From Echiichthys vipera (taxonomy: Eukaryota; Chordata; Actinopteri; Perciformes; Trachinidae), in contig OY829645.1 of the NCBI GenBank assembly GCA_963691815.1, positions 46,172,522 to 46,236,521 of the forward strand: a stretch of DNA of 64,000 nt, written 5' to 3'. The notes beneath the pieces are model-generated. The model made no database searches, had not been told where the DNA came from, and saw only the letters and a list, made by a program, of their open reading frames with translations. Within the stretch, counting starts at the first letter, position 1, and each line of letters begins with the position of its first letter. Of this stretch, positions 1-12,742 are shown one piece after another. The position numbers and the translations under genes were made by a program.

Positions 1-90
1 TTTCAGTGACAAGGAAATTCAAAAAGCACAAAATTAATAAAGGTTTAATTAAATAAAAGGCAACGTTGAACACAAATGTTGTGAGCCTTG

Positions 91-290
91 GTGTTCGGTT
101 CATTGATGACTCTAAATTGCCCGTAGGTGTGAATGGTTGTCTGTCTCTGTTCGTCTCTATGTGTCCTGTGATAAACTGGCGTCCTGTCCAGGGTGGACCC
201 CGCCTCACGCCCGATGTCAGCTGGGATCGGCTCCAGCCCCCCCGCGACCCCGACCCCGGGATAAGCGGTTGAAGATGAATGAATGAACTT
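91..290 (+). mobile_element. HE1/V-SINE-like SINE, 5'-truncated
   Basis: This is the 3' half of a tRNA-derived SINE that recurs about 14 times in the window. It starts inside the body (GTTCGGTTCATTGATGAC), passes through the conserved GTCTGTCTCTGTTCGTCTC and CGATGTCAGCTGGGATCGG blocks and ends in GGTTGAAGATGAATGAATG. The tRNA-like head is missing. The body resembles zebrafish DANA/mermaid (HE1/V-SINE group); the family name comes from memory. Confidence 0.85.
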
Positions 291-579
291 CAGTTACAGG
301 TCTACTGTAACTGGAAGACAGTATCAGTAGGGCTGAAGTTTTATGGGAGTTTATTTCTAGATGTCAGCCCGTTCTCATTCAACTGTGAACCTGTCAGCTG
401 ACAGCGCCAGGATGAAGAGCCCCAAACTCCGCAGAGGGTCAGGGGGATGTGGACAAACACACTTTCATCCAGGGGACAGCAGTTCATGTCCTGTGTGTCA
501 CTGTAGTTACGTTACAAACGCAGTTATTTTAACCCCACCCACGATCAGGGCAGTACGGTGAAGACATGGAGCATGAGAA
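291..579. other. Non-coding, nothing recognised
   Basis: There is a 66-codon open frame here, but no domain, splice context or codon bias supports it. I see no repeat family. Confidence 0.5.
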
Positions 580-692
580 GAGTCCTTACACATTAACCGA
601 AGCACCAACAACGTAGTTTGTGAACCCGGAGTTTATTAAAAGAGTGTTTTGAAAGACTTACCAACTGGCCCTGGTAGCAGCTCATCTGTCGC
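580..692 (-). repeat. Inverted partial copy of the array spacer
   Basis: The reverse complement aligns with spacer positions 1449-1560, sharing GGGCCAGTTGG, TTTCAAAACACTCTTTTAATAA and ATGTGTAAGGACTCT with scattered substitutions. It is more diverged than the forward spacer copies, so it is probably an older duplicate. Confidence 0.8.
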
Positions 693-752
693 CTCTTCCA
701 ATTTATTCTGGGGACATGGTAAGAAGCTTCTAGTACAGTGCGGTTGATGAGG

Positions 753-1365
753 GATGGGGAATGCTCCATAGCAGTTAAACAGCGTGTTGCAGTGGTAACT
801 GAGTCCAAGGGCGGCAGTAGCTCAGTCCGTAGGTGACTTGGCTGGGAACCGTGGGGACCATGTGTGGAGCGTGGACTGGTGGCTGGAGAGGTGCCAGTTC
901 ATCTCCTGGGCACTGCCGAGGTGCTGCCGAGCAAGGCACAGAACCCCCCAACTGCTCGGGGTGCCGGTCACTGGCAGCCCCCTCGCTCTAACATCTCTCC
1001 TTAATTGTATGTATATAGGTCCTGTCTGTGCATGTGTGTGTATTTCGGGACTGTGTGTAACATGAATAATAATAGAGTGAAAAAATTCAATTTCCCCGTT
1101 GCGGGATAAATAAAGTCATTCTTCTTCTTCTTCTTCTTCTTCTTCTTCTTGTTCTTCTTCTTCTTCTTCTTCTTCTTCTTCTTCTTGTTCTTCTTCTTCT
1201 TCTTCTTCTAATAAGACTTTTTCCAAACCTTTTTTCAACCATCCGCATCCATAGCAGTCAAACAGCGTGTTACAGTATTCAATGAGTCCAATTAGACTTT
1301 TCCAAACCTTTTACCATTATTATTATTACCTTATATTTCACCAAACTGCCACAAACCATAAAAGT
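753..1365 (+). repeat. Spacer left-flank copies, first one split by a SINE
   Basis: The text CATAGCAGT(T/C)AAACAGCGTGTT occurs at about 771 and again at about 1251. The first copy runs to GAGTCCAA, is interrupted by the AFC-like SINE, and resumes as TAAGACTTTTTCCAAACC near 1211. The second copy is uninterrupted (GAGTCCAATTAGACTTTTCC). The same block recurs in the spacers near 10072 and 12432. Confidence 0.75.
809..1209 (+). mobile_element. AFC-like tRNA-derived SINE with (TTC)n tail
   Basis: The head GGCGGCAGTAGCTCAGTCCG matches a tRNA-type A box. The body includes GGAGAGGTGCCAGTTCATCT and CTGCTCGGGG, and the 3' end is AATTTCCCCGTTGCGGGATAA followed by TTC repeats from about 1123. The B-box region between GGGAACCGT and GGACCATG is deleted compared with the copy at 31542. 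It resembles the African cichlid AFC SINE family, named from memory. Confidence 0.85.
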
Positions 1366-1663
1366 TCACGTGTTTTGCTGGAATAAAGCATCAATGGGCT
1401 CCTTTCTTTTGGATTGCATTTGGTAATTGACTTGAACGGACTTTACTATGAGAGCAGCTGGTACAGGGGCCAGTTGGAAAGCCTTTCAAAACACTCTTTT
1501 AATAAACTCTGGGTTTACTAACTATGCTGCTGGTGCTCCGTTTTATGTGTAAGGACTCTAAGCTGTTTTAATGCGTACACCGTACTGCTCCGAGCTAATC
1601 AGTGTTAGCCGTATTCGGTTGTTAGCGACTGTTAATGACTCCGTGGGATATCTCCGCCAATTA
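1366..1663 (+). repeat. Array spacer, copy 1
   Basis: A ~300-bp non-coding sequence running from TGTTTTGCTGGAATAAAGCA to GATATCTCCGCCAATTA. Near-identical copies occur at 7346, 10052 and 12410. I do not recognise it as a known repeat or gene. Confidence 0.9.
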
Positions 1664-4600
1664 AAGACACAAAAAACTAAAAAAAGACACAAAACAACTA
1701 AAAAAAGACACAAAAAACTAAAAAAAGACACAAAATGACTAAAAAAGACACAAAGAGACACACAACTAAAAAAGACACAAAACGACTAAAAAAAGACACA
1801 AAATGACTAAAAAAGACACAAAACAATTAAAAAAAGACACAAAACGACTAAAAAAGACACAAAAAGACACAAAACAACTAAAAAAGACACAAAACAACTA
1901 AAAAAGACACAAAACAACTAAAAAAAGACACAAAACGACTAAAAAAGACACAAAACAACTAAAAAATACACAAAATGACAAAAAAAGACACAAAACGACT
2001 AAAAAAGACACAAAAAGACACAAAACAACTAAAAAAGACACAAAACAACTAAAAAAGACACAAAACAACTAAAAAAAGACACAAAACGACTAAAAAAGAC
2101 ACAAAAGACTAAAAAAGACACAAAAAGACACGAAAAAACTAAAAAAAGACACAAAACAACTAAAAAAAGACACAAAACGACAAAAAAAAGACACAAAACA
2201 ACTAAAAAAGACACAAAAAGACACGAAACAACTAAAAAATGACACAAAACAACCAAAAAAACGACATAAAACAACTAAAAAAAGACACAAAACGACTAAA
2301 AAAGACACAAAAAGACACGAAACAACTAAAAAAAGACACTAAAAAAGACACAAAACAATTAAAAAACGACACAAAACGATTAAAAAAAGACACGAAACAA
2401 CTAAAAAAAGACAAAATGACTAAAAAAGACACAAAAAGACACAAATCAACTAAAAAAGACACAAAACAACTAAAAAAGACACAAAACAACTAAAAAAAGA
2501 CACAAAACGACTCAAAAAGACACGAAAAAAACTAAAAAAAGACACAAAACAACTAAAAAAAGACACAAAACGACTCAAAAAGACACGAAAAAAACTAAAA
2601 AAAAGACACAAAACAACTAAAAAAAACGACACAAAACAACTAAAAAAAGACACGAAACAACTAAAAAAAGACACAAAACAACTAAAAAAAGACACAAAAC
2701 GACAAAAAAAAGACACAAAACAACTAAAAAAGACACAAAAAGACACGAAACAACTAAAAAATGACACAAAACAACCAAAAAAACGACATAAAACAACTAA
2801 AAAAAGACACAAAACGACTAAAAAAGACACAAAAAGGCACGAAACAACTAAAAAAAGACACTAAAAAAGACACAAAACAATTAAAAAACGACACAAAACA
2901 ACTAAAAAAAGACACAAAACGACTAAAAAAGACACAAAAAGACACGAAATAACTAAAAAACGACACAAAACAACTAAAAAAAGACACAAAACGACTAAAA
3001 AAGACACAAAACAACTAAAAAAAGACACAAAACGACTAAAAAAGACACAAAACAACTAAAAAAAGACAAAACGACTAAAAAAGACACAAAACAACTAAAA
3101 AAGGACAAAACGACTAAAAAAGACACAAAACAACTAAAAAAAGACAAAATGACTAAAAAAGACACAAAACCACTAAAAAAAGACAAAATGACTAAAAAAA
3201 GACACAAAACAACTAAAAAAAGACACAAAACAACTAAAAAAAGACACAAAACGACAAAAAAAGACACAAAACAACTAAAAAAAGGCACAAAACGACAAAA
3301 AAAGACACAAAACGACTAAAAAAAGACACAAAAAGACACGAAACAACTAAAAAATGACACAAAACAACCAAAAAAAACGACATAAAACAACTAAAAAAAG
3401 ACACAAAACGACTAAAAAAGACACAAAAAGACACGAAACAACTAAAAAAAGACACAAAACAACTAAAAAAAGACACAAAACGACAAAAAAAGACACAAAA
3501 CAACTAAAAAAGACACAAAAAGACACGAAACAACTAAAAAATGACACAAAACAACCAAAAAAACGACATAAAACAACTAAAAAAAGACACAAAACGACTA
3601 AAAAAGACACAAAAAGACACGAAACAACTAAAAAAAGACACTAAAAAAGACACAAAACAATTAAAAAACGACACAAAACGATTAAAAAAAGACACGAAAC
3701 AACTAAAAAAAGACACGAAACAACTAAAAAAAGACACAAAACAACTAAAAAAAGACACAAAACGACAAAAAAAGACACAAAACAACTAAAAAAGACACAA
3801 AAAGACACAAATCAACTAAAAAAGACACAAAACAACTAAAAAAGACACAAAACAACTAAAAAAAGACACAAAACGACTCAAAAAGACACGAAAAAAACTA
3901 AAAAAAGACACAAAACAACTAAAAAAAGACACAAAACAACTAAAAAAAGACACAAAACGACTCAAAAAGACACGAAAAAAACTAAAAAAAAGACACAAAA
4001 CAACTAAAAAAAACGACACAAAACAACTAAAAAAAGACACGAAACAACTAAAAAAAGACACAAAACAACTAAAAAAAGACACAAAACGACAAAAAAAAGA
4101 CACAAAACAACTAAAAAAGACACAAAAAGACACGAAACAACTAAAAAATGACACAAAACAACCAAAAAAACGACATAAAACAACTAAAAAAAGACACAAA
4201 ACGACTAAAAAAGACACAAAAAGGCACGAAACAACTAAAAAAAGACACTAAAAAAGACACAAAACAATTAAAAAACGACACAAAACAACTAAAAAAAGAC
4301 ACAAAACGACTAAAAAAGACACAAAAAGACACGAAATAACTAAAAAACGACACAAAACAACTAAAAAAAGACACAAAACGACTAAAAAAGACACAAAACA
4401 ACTAAAAAAAGACACAAAACGACTAAAAAAGACACAAAACAACTAAAAAAAGACAAAACGACTAAAAAAGACACAAAACAACTAAAAAAAGACAAAATGA
4501 CTAAAAAAGACACAAAACGACTAAAAAAAGACACAAAACGACTAAAAAAGACACAAAACAACTAAAAAAGACAAAACGACTAAAAAAGACACAAAACAAC

Positions 4601-7345
4601 TAAAAAAGACACAAAACAACTAAAAAAGACACAAAACAACTAAAAAAAGACACAAAACGACTCAAAAAGACACGAAAAAAACTAAAAAAAAGACACAAAA
4701 CAACTAAAAAAAACGACACAAAACAACTAAAAAAAGACACGAAACAACTAAAAAAAGACACAAAACAACTAAAAAAAGACACAAAACGACAAAAAAAAGA
4801 CACAAAACAACTAAAAAAGACACAAAAAGACACGAAACAACTAAAAAATGACACAAAACAACCAAAAAAACGACATAAAACAACTAAAAAAAGACACAAA
4901 ACGACTAAAAAAGACACAAAAAGGCACGAAACAACTAAAAAAAGACACTAAAAAAGACACAAAACAATTAAAAAACGACACAAAACAACTAAAAAAAGAC
5001 ACAAAACGACTAAAAAAGACACAAAAAGACACGAAATAACTAAAAAACGACACAAAACAACTAAAAAAAGACACAAAACGACTAAAAAAGACACAAAACA
5101 ACTAAAAAAAGACAAAACGACTAAAAAAGACACAAAACAACTAAAAAAAGACAAAATGACTAAAAAAGACACAAAACGACTAAAAAAAGACACAAAACGA
5201 CTAAAAAAGACACAAAACAACTAAAAAAAGACAAAACGACTAAAAAAGACACAAAACAACTAAAAAAAGACAAAATGACTAAAAAAGACACAAAACCACT
5301 AAAAAAAGACAAAATGACTAAAAAAAGACACAAAACAACTAAAAAAAGACAAAATGACTAAAAAAAGACACAAAACGACTAAAAAAGACACAAAACAACT
5401 AAAAAAAGACAAAACGACTAAAAAAGACACAAAAAGACACGAAACAACTAAAAAAAGACACAAAACAACTAAAAAATGACACAAAACGACAAAAAAAAGA
5501 CACAAAACAACTAAAAAAGACACAAAAAGACACGAAACAACTAAAAAATGACACAAAACAACCAAAAAAAACGACATAAAACAACTAAAAAAAGACACAA
5601 AACGACTAAAAAAGACACAAAAAGACACGAAACAACTAAAAAAAGACACAAAACAACTAAAAAAAGACACAAAATGACTAAAAAAGACACAAAACAACTA
5701 AAAAAAAGACACAAAATGACTAAAAAAGACACAAAACAACTAAAAAAAGACAAAATGACTAAAAAAGACACAAAACCACTAAAAAAAGACACAAAACAAC
5801 TAAAAAAGACACAAAACAACTAAAAAAAGACACAAAACGACTAAAAAAGACACAAAACAACTAAAAAATACACAAAATGACAAAAAAAGACACAAAACGA
5901 CTAAAAAAGACACAAAAAGACACAAAATGACTAAAAAAGACACAAAATGACTCAAAAAGACACAAAAAGAAACACAACTAAAAAAGACACAAAACAACTA
6001 AAAAAGACACAAAACAACTAAAAAAAGACACAAAACAACTAAAAAATACACAAAATGACAAAAAAAGACACAAAACGACTAAAAAAGACACAAAAAGACA
6101 CAAAACAACTAAAAAAGACACAAAACAACTAAAAAAGACACAAAACAACTAAAAAAAGACACAAAACGACTAAAAAAGACACAAAAAGACTAAAAAAGAC
6201 ACAAAAAGACACGAAAAAACTAAAAAAAGACACAAAACAACTAAAAAAAGGCACAAAACGACAAAAAAAAGACACGAAACAACTAAAAAATGACACAAAA
6301 CAACCAAAAAAACGACATAAAACAACTAAAAAAAGACACAAAACGACTAAAAAAGACACAAAAAGACACGAAACAACTAAAAAAAGACACTAAAAAAGAC
6401 ACAAAACAATTAAAAAAACGACACAAAACAACTAAAAAAAGACACAAAACGACTAAAAAAGACACAAAAAGACACGAAATAACTAAAAAACGACACAAAA
6501 CAACTAAAAAAAGACACAAAACGACTAAAAAAGACACAAAACAACTAAAAAAAGACACAAAACGACTAAAAAAGACACAAAACGACTAAAAAAAGACAAA
6601 ATGACTAAAAAAGACACAAAACAACTAAAAAAAGACAAAATGACTAAAAAAAGACACAAAACAACTAAAAAAGACACAAAACGACTAAAAAAGACACAAA
6701 ACAACTAAAAAAAGACAAAATGACTAAAAAAGACACAAAACAACTAAAAAAAGACAAAATGACTAAAAAAAGACACAAAACGACTAAAAAAGACACAAAA
6801 AGACACAAAACAATTAAAAAACGACACAAAACAACTAAAAAAAGACACAAACGACTAAAAAACGACACAAAACAACTAAAAAAAGACACAAAACAACTAA
6901 AAAAAGACACAAAACGACTAAAAAAGACACAAAACAACTAAAAAAAGACACAAAACGACTAAAAAAAGACACAAAACGACTAAAAAAGACACAAAAAGAC
7001 ACAAAACAATTAAAAAACGACACAAAACAACTAAAAAAAGACACAAACGACTAAAAAAGACACAAAACAACTAAAAAAAGACAAAATGACTAAAAAAAGA
7101 CACAAAACGACTAAAAAAGACACAAAAAGACACAAAACAATTAAAAAACGACACAAAACAACTAAAAAAAGACACAAACGACTAAAAAACGACACAAAAC
7201 AACTAAAAAAAGACACAAAACAACTAAAAAAAGACACAAAACGACTAAAAAAGACACAAAACAACTAAAAAAAGACACAAAACGACTAAAAAAGACACAA
7301 AACAACTAAAAAAAGACAAAATGACTAAAAAAAGACACAAAACGA
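1664..7345. repeat. A-rich tandem array, block A
   Basis: The basic unit is GACACAAAACAACTAAAAAA (about 20 bp). Variants have CGACT, TGACT or AATTA in place of CAACT, A-runs of 6-8, and 10-bp half units (GACACAAAAA). The plus strand has almost no T except the single T of ACT. Larger duplications exist: the stretches at 2754-3014, 4141-4401 and 4841-5101 translate identically, with offsets of 1387 and 700 bp, and 6760-6941 recurs 327 bp later. Long open frames on both strands (K/D/T/Q-rich on plus, F/V/S/C/L-rich on minus) result from composition and are not genes. Confidence 0.97.
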
Positions 7346-7640
7346 CATGTTTTGCTGGAATAAAGCATCAATGGGCTCCTTCCTTTTGGATTGCATTTGG
7401 TAATTGACTTGAACGGACTTTACTATGAGAGCAGCTGGTACAGGGGCCAGTTGGAAAGCCTTTCAAAACACTCTTTTAATAAACTCTGGGTTTACTAACT
7501 ATGCTGCTGGTGCTCCGTTTTATGTGTAAGGACTCTAAGCTGTTTTAATGCGTACACCGTACTGCTCCGAGCTAATCAGTGTTAGCCGTATTCGGTTGTT
7601 AGCGACTGTTAATGACTCCTTGGGATATCTCCGCCAATTA
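7346..7640 (+). repeat. Array spacer, copy 2
   Basis: Nearly identical to 1366-1663 from TGTTTTGCTGG to TCCGCCAATTA. The preceding array text GACACAAAACGACATG is the same at copies 3 and 4, so the array-spacer junction was itself duplicated. Confidence 0.9.
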
Positions 7641-10051
7641 AAGACACAAAAAACTAAAAAAAGACACAAAACAACTAAAAAAAGACACAAAAAGACTACA
7701 AAAAAGACACAAAAAGACACACAACTAAAAAAGACACAAAATAACTAAAAAAGACTCAAAACAACTAAAAAAAGACACAAAACGACTAAAAAAGACACAA
7801 AACAACTAAAAAATACACAAAATGACAAAAAAAGACACAAAACGACTAAAAAAGACACAAAAAGACACAAAACAACTAAAAAAGACACAAAACAACTAAA
7901 AAAGACACAAAACAACTAAAAAAAGACACAAAACGACTAAAAAAGACACAAAAAGACACGAAACAACTAAAAAATGACACAAAACAACTAAAAAACGACA
8001 CAAAACGACTAAAAAAAGACACAAAAAGACACAAAACAACAAAAAAAGACACAAAATGACTAAAAAAGACACAAAATGACTCAAAAAGACACAAAAAGAC
8101 ACACAACTAAAAAAGACACAAAACAACTAAAAAAGACACAAAACAACTAAAAAAAGACACAAAACGACTAAAAAAGACACAAAACAACTAAAAAATACAC
8201 AAAATGACAAAAAAAGACACAAAACGACTAAAAAAGACACAAAAAGACACAAAACAACTAAAAAAGACACAAAACAACTAAAAAAGACACAAAACAACTA
8301 AAAAAAGACACAAAACGACTAAAAAAGACACAAAAAGACACGAAACAACTAAAAAATGACACAAAACAACTAAAAAACGACACAAAACAACTAAAAAAAG
8401 ACACAAAACGACTAAAAAAGACACAAAAAGACACGAAACAACTAAAAAAAGACAGAAAACAACTAAAAAAAGACACAAAACGACAAAAAAAAGACACAAA
8501 ACAACTAAAAAAGACACAAAAAGACACGAAACAACTAAAAAAAGACACAAAACAACTAAAAAAAGACACAAAACGACAAAAAAAGACACAAAACAACTAA
8601 AAAAGACACAAAACAACTAAAAAACGACACAAAACAACTAAAAAAGACACAAAACGACTAAAAAAGACACAAAAAGACACGAAACAACTAAAAAAAGACA
8701 CTAAAAAAGACACAAAACAATTAAAAAACGACACAAAACAACTAAAAAAAGACACAAAACGACTAAAAAAGACACAAAAAGACACGAAATAACTAAAAAA
8801 CGACACAAAACAACTAAAAAAAGACACAAAACGACTAAAAAAGACACAAAAAGACACAAAATAACTAAAAAAAGACACAAAACAACTAAAAAAAGACACA
8901 AAACAACTAAAAAAAAGACACAAAACGACTAAAAAAGACACAAAACAACTAAAAAAAGACACAAAACGACTAAAAAAGACACAAAAAGACACAAAATAAC
9001 TAAAAAAAGACACAAAACAACTAAAAAAAAGACACAAAACGACTAAAAAAGACACAAAACAACTAAAAAAAGACACAAAATGACTAAAAAAGACACAAAA
9101 TGACTCAAAAAGACACAAAAAGACACACAACTAAAAAAAGACACAAAACGACTAAAAAAGACACAAAAAGACACAAAACAACTAAAAAATACACAAAATG
9201 ACAAAAAAAGACACAAAATGACTAAAAAAGACACAAAACAATTAAAAAAAGACACAAAACAACTAAAAAAGACACAAAACGACTAAAAAAGACACAAAAA
9301 GACACAAAACAACTAAAAAAGACACAAAACAACTAAAAAAGACACAAAACAACTAAAAAAAGACACAAAACGACTAAAAAAGACACAAAAAGACACGAAA
9401 CAACTAAAAAAAGACACAAAACAACTAAAAAACGACACAAAACAACTAAAAAAAGACACAAAACAACTAAAAAAGACACAAAAAGACACGAAACAACTAA
9501 AAAAAGACACAAAACAACTAAAAAAAGACACAAAACGACTAAAAAAAGACACAAAAAGACACGAAACAACAAAAAAAGACACAAAATGACTAAAAAAGAC
9601 ACAAAATGACTCAAAAAGACACAAAAAGACACACAACTAAAAAAGACACAAAACAACTAAAAAAGACACAAAACAACTAAAAAAAGACACAAAACGACTA
9701 AAAAAGACACAAAACGACACAAAACAACTAAAAAAGACACAAAACAACTAAAAAAAGACACAAAACGACTAAAAAAGACACAAAAAGACACAAAACAACT
9801 TAAAAAGACACAAAACAATTAAAAAAGACACAAAACAACTAAAAAATACACAAAATGACAAAAAAAGACACAAAATGACTAAAAAAGACACAAAACAACT
9901 AAAAAAAGACACAAAACGACTAAAAAAGACACAAAACAACTAAAAAAAGACACAAAACGACTAAAAAAGACACAAAAAGACACAAAATAACTAAAAAAAG
10001 ACACAAAACCACTAAAAAAAGACAAAATGACTAAAAAAAGACACAAAACGA
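7641..10051. repeat. A-rich tandem array, block B
   Basis: Same ~20-bp unit as block A. Two internal segments (7876-8126 and 9313-9656) are near-duplicates, the second longer by about 93 bp, which is typical of unequal exchange. Recurrent marker variants include AATACACAAAATGAC and GACTCAAAAAGACAC. No gene. Confidence 0.97.
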
Positions 10052-10408
10052 CATGTTTTGCTGGAATAAAGCATCCATAGCAGTCAAACAGCGTGTTGCG
10101 GTATTCAATGAGTCCAATTAGACTTTTCCAAACCTTTTACCATTATGGACCTTTTGGATTGCATTTGGTAATTGACTTGAACGGACTTTACTATGAGAGC
10201 AGCTGGTACAGGGGCCAGTTGGAAAGCCTTTCAAAACACTCTTTTAATAAACTCTGGGTTTACTAACTATGCTGCTGGTGCTCCGTTTTATGTGTAAGGA
10301 CTCTAAGCTGTTTTAATGCGTACACCGTACTGCTCCGAGCTAATCAGTGTTAGCCGTATTCGGTTGTTAGCGACTGTTAATGACTCCGTGGGATATCTCC
10401 GCCAATTA
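10052..10408 (+). repeat. Array spacer, copy 3 (long form)
   Basis: Same core as copies 1 and 2, but it also carries the left block CATAGCAGTCAAACAGCGTG to CCTTTTACCATTATGGACC, which in copy 1 lies further upstream. The join into GGATTGCATTTGGTAATTG differs from copies 1 and 2, so spacer subtypes exist. Confidence 0.9.
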
Positions 10409-12409
10409 AAGACACAAAAAACTAAAAAAAGACACAAAACAACTAAAAAAAGACACAAAATGACTAAAAAAGACACAAAAAGACACACAACTAAAAAAGA
10501 CATTAAACAACTAAAAAAGACACAAAACAACTAAAAAAAAGACACAAAAAGACACAAAACAACTAAAAAAAGAAACAAAATGACTTAAAAAGACACAAAA
10601 AGACACACAACAAAAAGACACAAAACAACTAAAAAAGACACAAAACAACTAAAAAAAGACACAAAACAACTAAAAAAAAGACACAAAACAACTAAAAAAA
10701 GACACAAAACGACTAAAAAAGACACAAAAAGACACACAACTAAAAAAGACACAAAACAACTAAAAAAGACACGAAACAACTAAAAAAAGACACAAAACAA
10801 CTAAAAAACGACACAAAACAACTAAAAAAAGACACAAAACGACTAAAAAAGACACAAAAAGACACACAACTAAAAAAGACACAAAACAACTAAAAAAGAC
10901 ACAAAACAACTAAAAAAAGACACAAAACGACTAAAAAAGACACAAAAAGACACAAAACAACTAAAAAAGACACAAAACAACTAAAAAAAGACACAAAACG
11001 ACAAAAAACAACTAAAAAATACACAAAACAACTAAAAAACGACACAAAACAACTAAAAAAAGACACAAAACGACTAAAAAACGACACAAAAAGACACACA
11101 ACTAAAAAAGACACAAAACAACTAAAAAAAGACACAAAACGACTAAAAAAGACACAAAAAGACACAAAACAACTAAAAAAGACACAAAACAACTAAAAAA
11201 AGACACAAAACGACAAAAAACAACTAAAAAATACACAAAATGACAAAAAAGACACAAAACGACTAAAAAAGACACAAAAAGACACAAAACAACTAAAAAT
11301 GACACAAAACAACTAAAAAAAGACACAAAACAACTAAAAAAAGACACAAAACGACTAAAAAAGACACAAAAAGACACGAAACAACTAAAAAAAGACACAA
11401 AACAACTAAAAAAAGACACAAAACGACAAAAAAAAGACACAAAACAACTAAAAAAGACACAAAAAGACACAAAACAACTAAAAAATGACACAAAACAACC
11501 AAAAAACGACATAAAACAACTAAAAAAAGACACAAAACGACAAAAAAAGACACAAAAAGACACGAAACAACTAAAAAAAGACACTAAAAAAGACACAAAA
11601 CAATTAAAAAACGACACAAAACAACTAAAAAAAGACACAAAACGACTAAAAAAGACACAAAAAGACACGAAACAACTAAAAAAAGACACAAAACAACTAA
11701 AAAAAGACACAAAACGACTAAAAAAGACACAAAACAACTAAAAAAAGACACAAAATGACTAAAAAAGACACAAAACAACTAAAAAAAAGACACAAAACGA
11801 CTAAAAAAGACACAAAACAACTAAAAAAAGACAAAATGACTAAAAAAAGACACAAAACGACTAAAAAAAGACACAAAACGACTAAAAAAGACACAAAACA
11901 ACTAAAAAAAGACACAAAATGACTAAAAAAGACACAAAACAACTAAAAAAAGACAAAATGACTAAAAAAAGACACAAAACGACTAAAAAAAGACACAAAA
12001 CAACCAAAAAAACCGACATAAAACAACTAAAAAAAGACACAAAAGGACTAAAAAAGACACAAAACAACTAAAAAAAGACACAAAACAACTAAAAAAAGAC
12101 ACAAAACAACTAAAAAACGACACAAAACAACTAAAAATAGACACGAAACAACTAAAAAAAGACACAAAACAACTAAAAAAAGACACAAAACGACAAAAAA
12201 AAAACACAAAACAACTAAAAAAGACACAAAAAGACACGAAACAACTAAAAAATGACACAAAACAACCAAAAAAAACGACATAAAACAACTAAAAAAAGAC
12301 ACAAAATGACTAAAAAAGACACAAAACAACTAAAAAAGACACAAAATGACTAAAAAAGACACAAAACAACTAAAAAAAGACAAAATTACTAAAAAAAGAC
12401 ACAAAACGA
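10409..12409. repeat. A-rich tandem array, block C
   Basis: Same unit as blocks A and B. It includes marker segments shared with block A, such as AACAACCAAAAAAAACGACA near 12263 and 5558, which shows exchange or duplication between blocks. It ends with the same ...AAACGACATG junction. Confidence 0.97.
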
Positions 12410-12742
12410 CATGTTTTGCTGGAATAAAGCATCCATATTCAATGAGTCCAATTAGACTTTTCCAAACCTTTTACCATTATGGACCTTTTGGATTGCATTT
12501 GGTAATTGACTTGAACGGACTTTACTATGAGAGCAGCTGGTACAGGGGCCAGTTGGAAAGCCTTTCAAAACACTCTTTTAATAAACTCTGGGTTTACTAA
12601 CTATGTTGCTGGAGCTCCGTTTTATGTGTAAGGACTCTAAGCTGTTTTAATGCGTACACCGTACTGCTCCGAGCTAATCAGTGTTAGCCGCATTCGGTTG
12701 TTAGCGACTGTTAATGACTCCGTGGGATATCTCCGCCAATTA
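12410..12742 (+). repeat. Array spacer, copy 4 (terminal)
   Basis: Spacer core with a shortened left block (CATCCATATTCAATGAGTCC). After CCGCCAATTA the sequence continues into TTCGTACATT instead of the array. This marks the right boundary of the whole composite repeat. Confidence 0.9.

Noticed and set aside
1664..12409. Dozens of long open frames giving K/D/T/Q-rich or F/V/S/C/L-rich proteins
   Set aside because: They arise because the ~20-bp repeat has few stop codons on either strand. Frames shift at every 10-, 18- or 21-bp variant, with no start context or domain. They are not genes.
1664..12409. CRISPR-like array (repeats split by spacers)
   Set aside because: Units are contiguous and low-complexity, the three internal spacers are near-identical to each other, and the genome is a vertebrate. 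There is no repeat-unique-spacer pattern and no cas gene.
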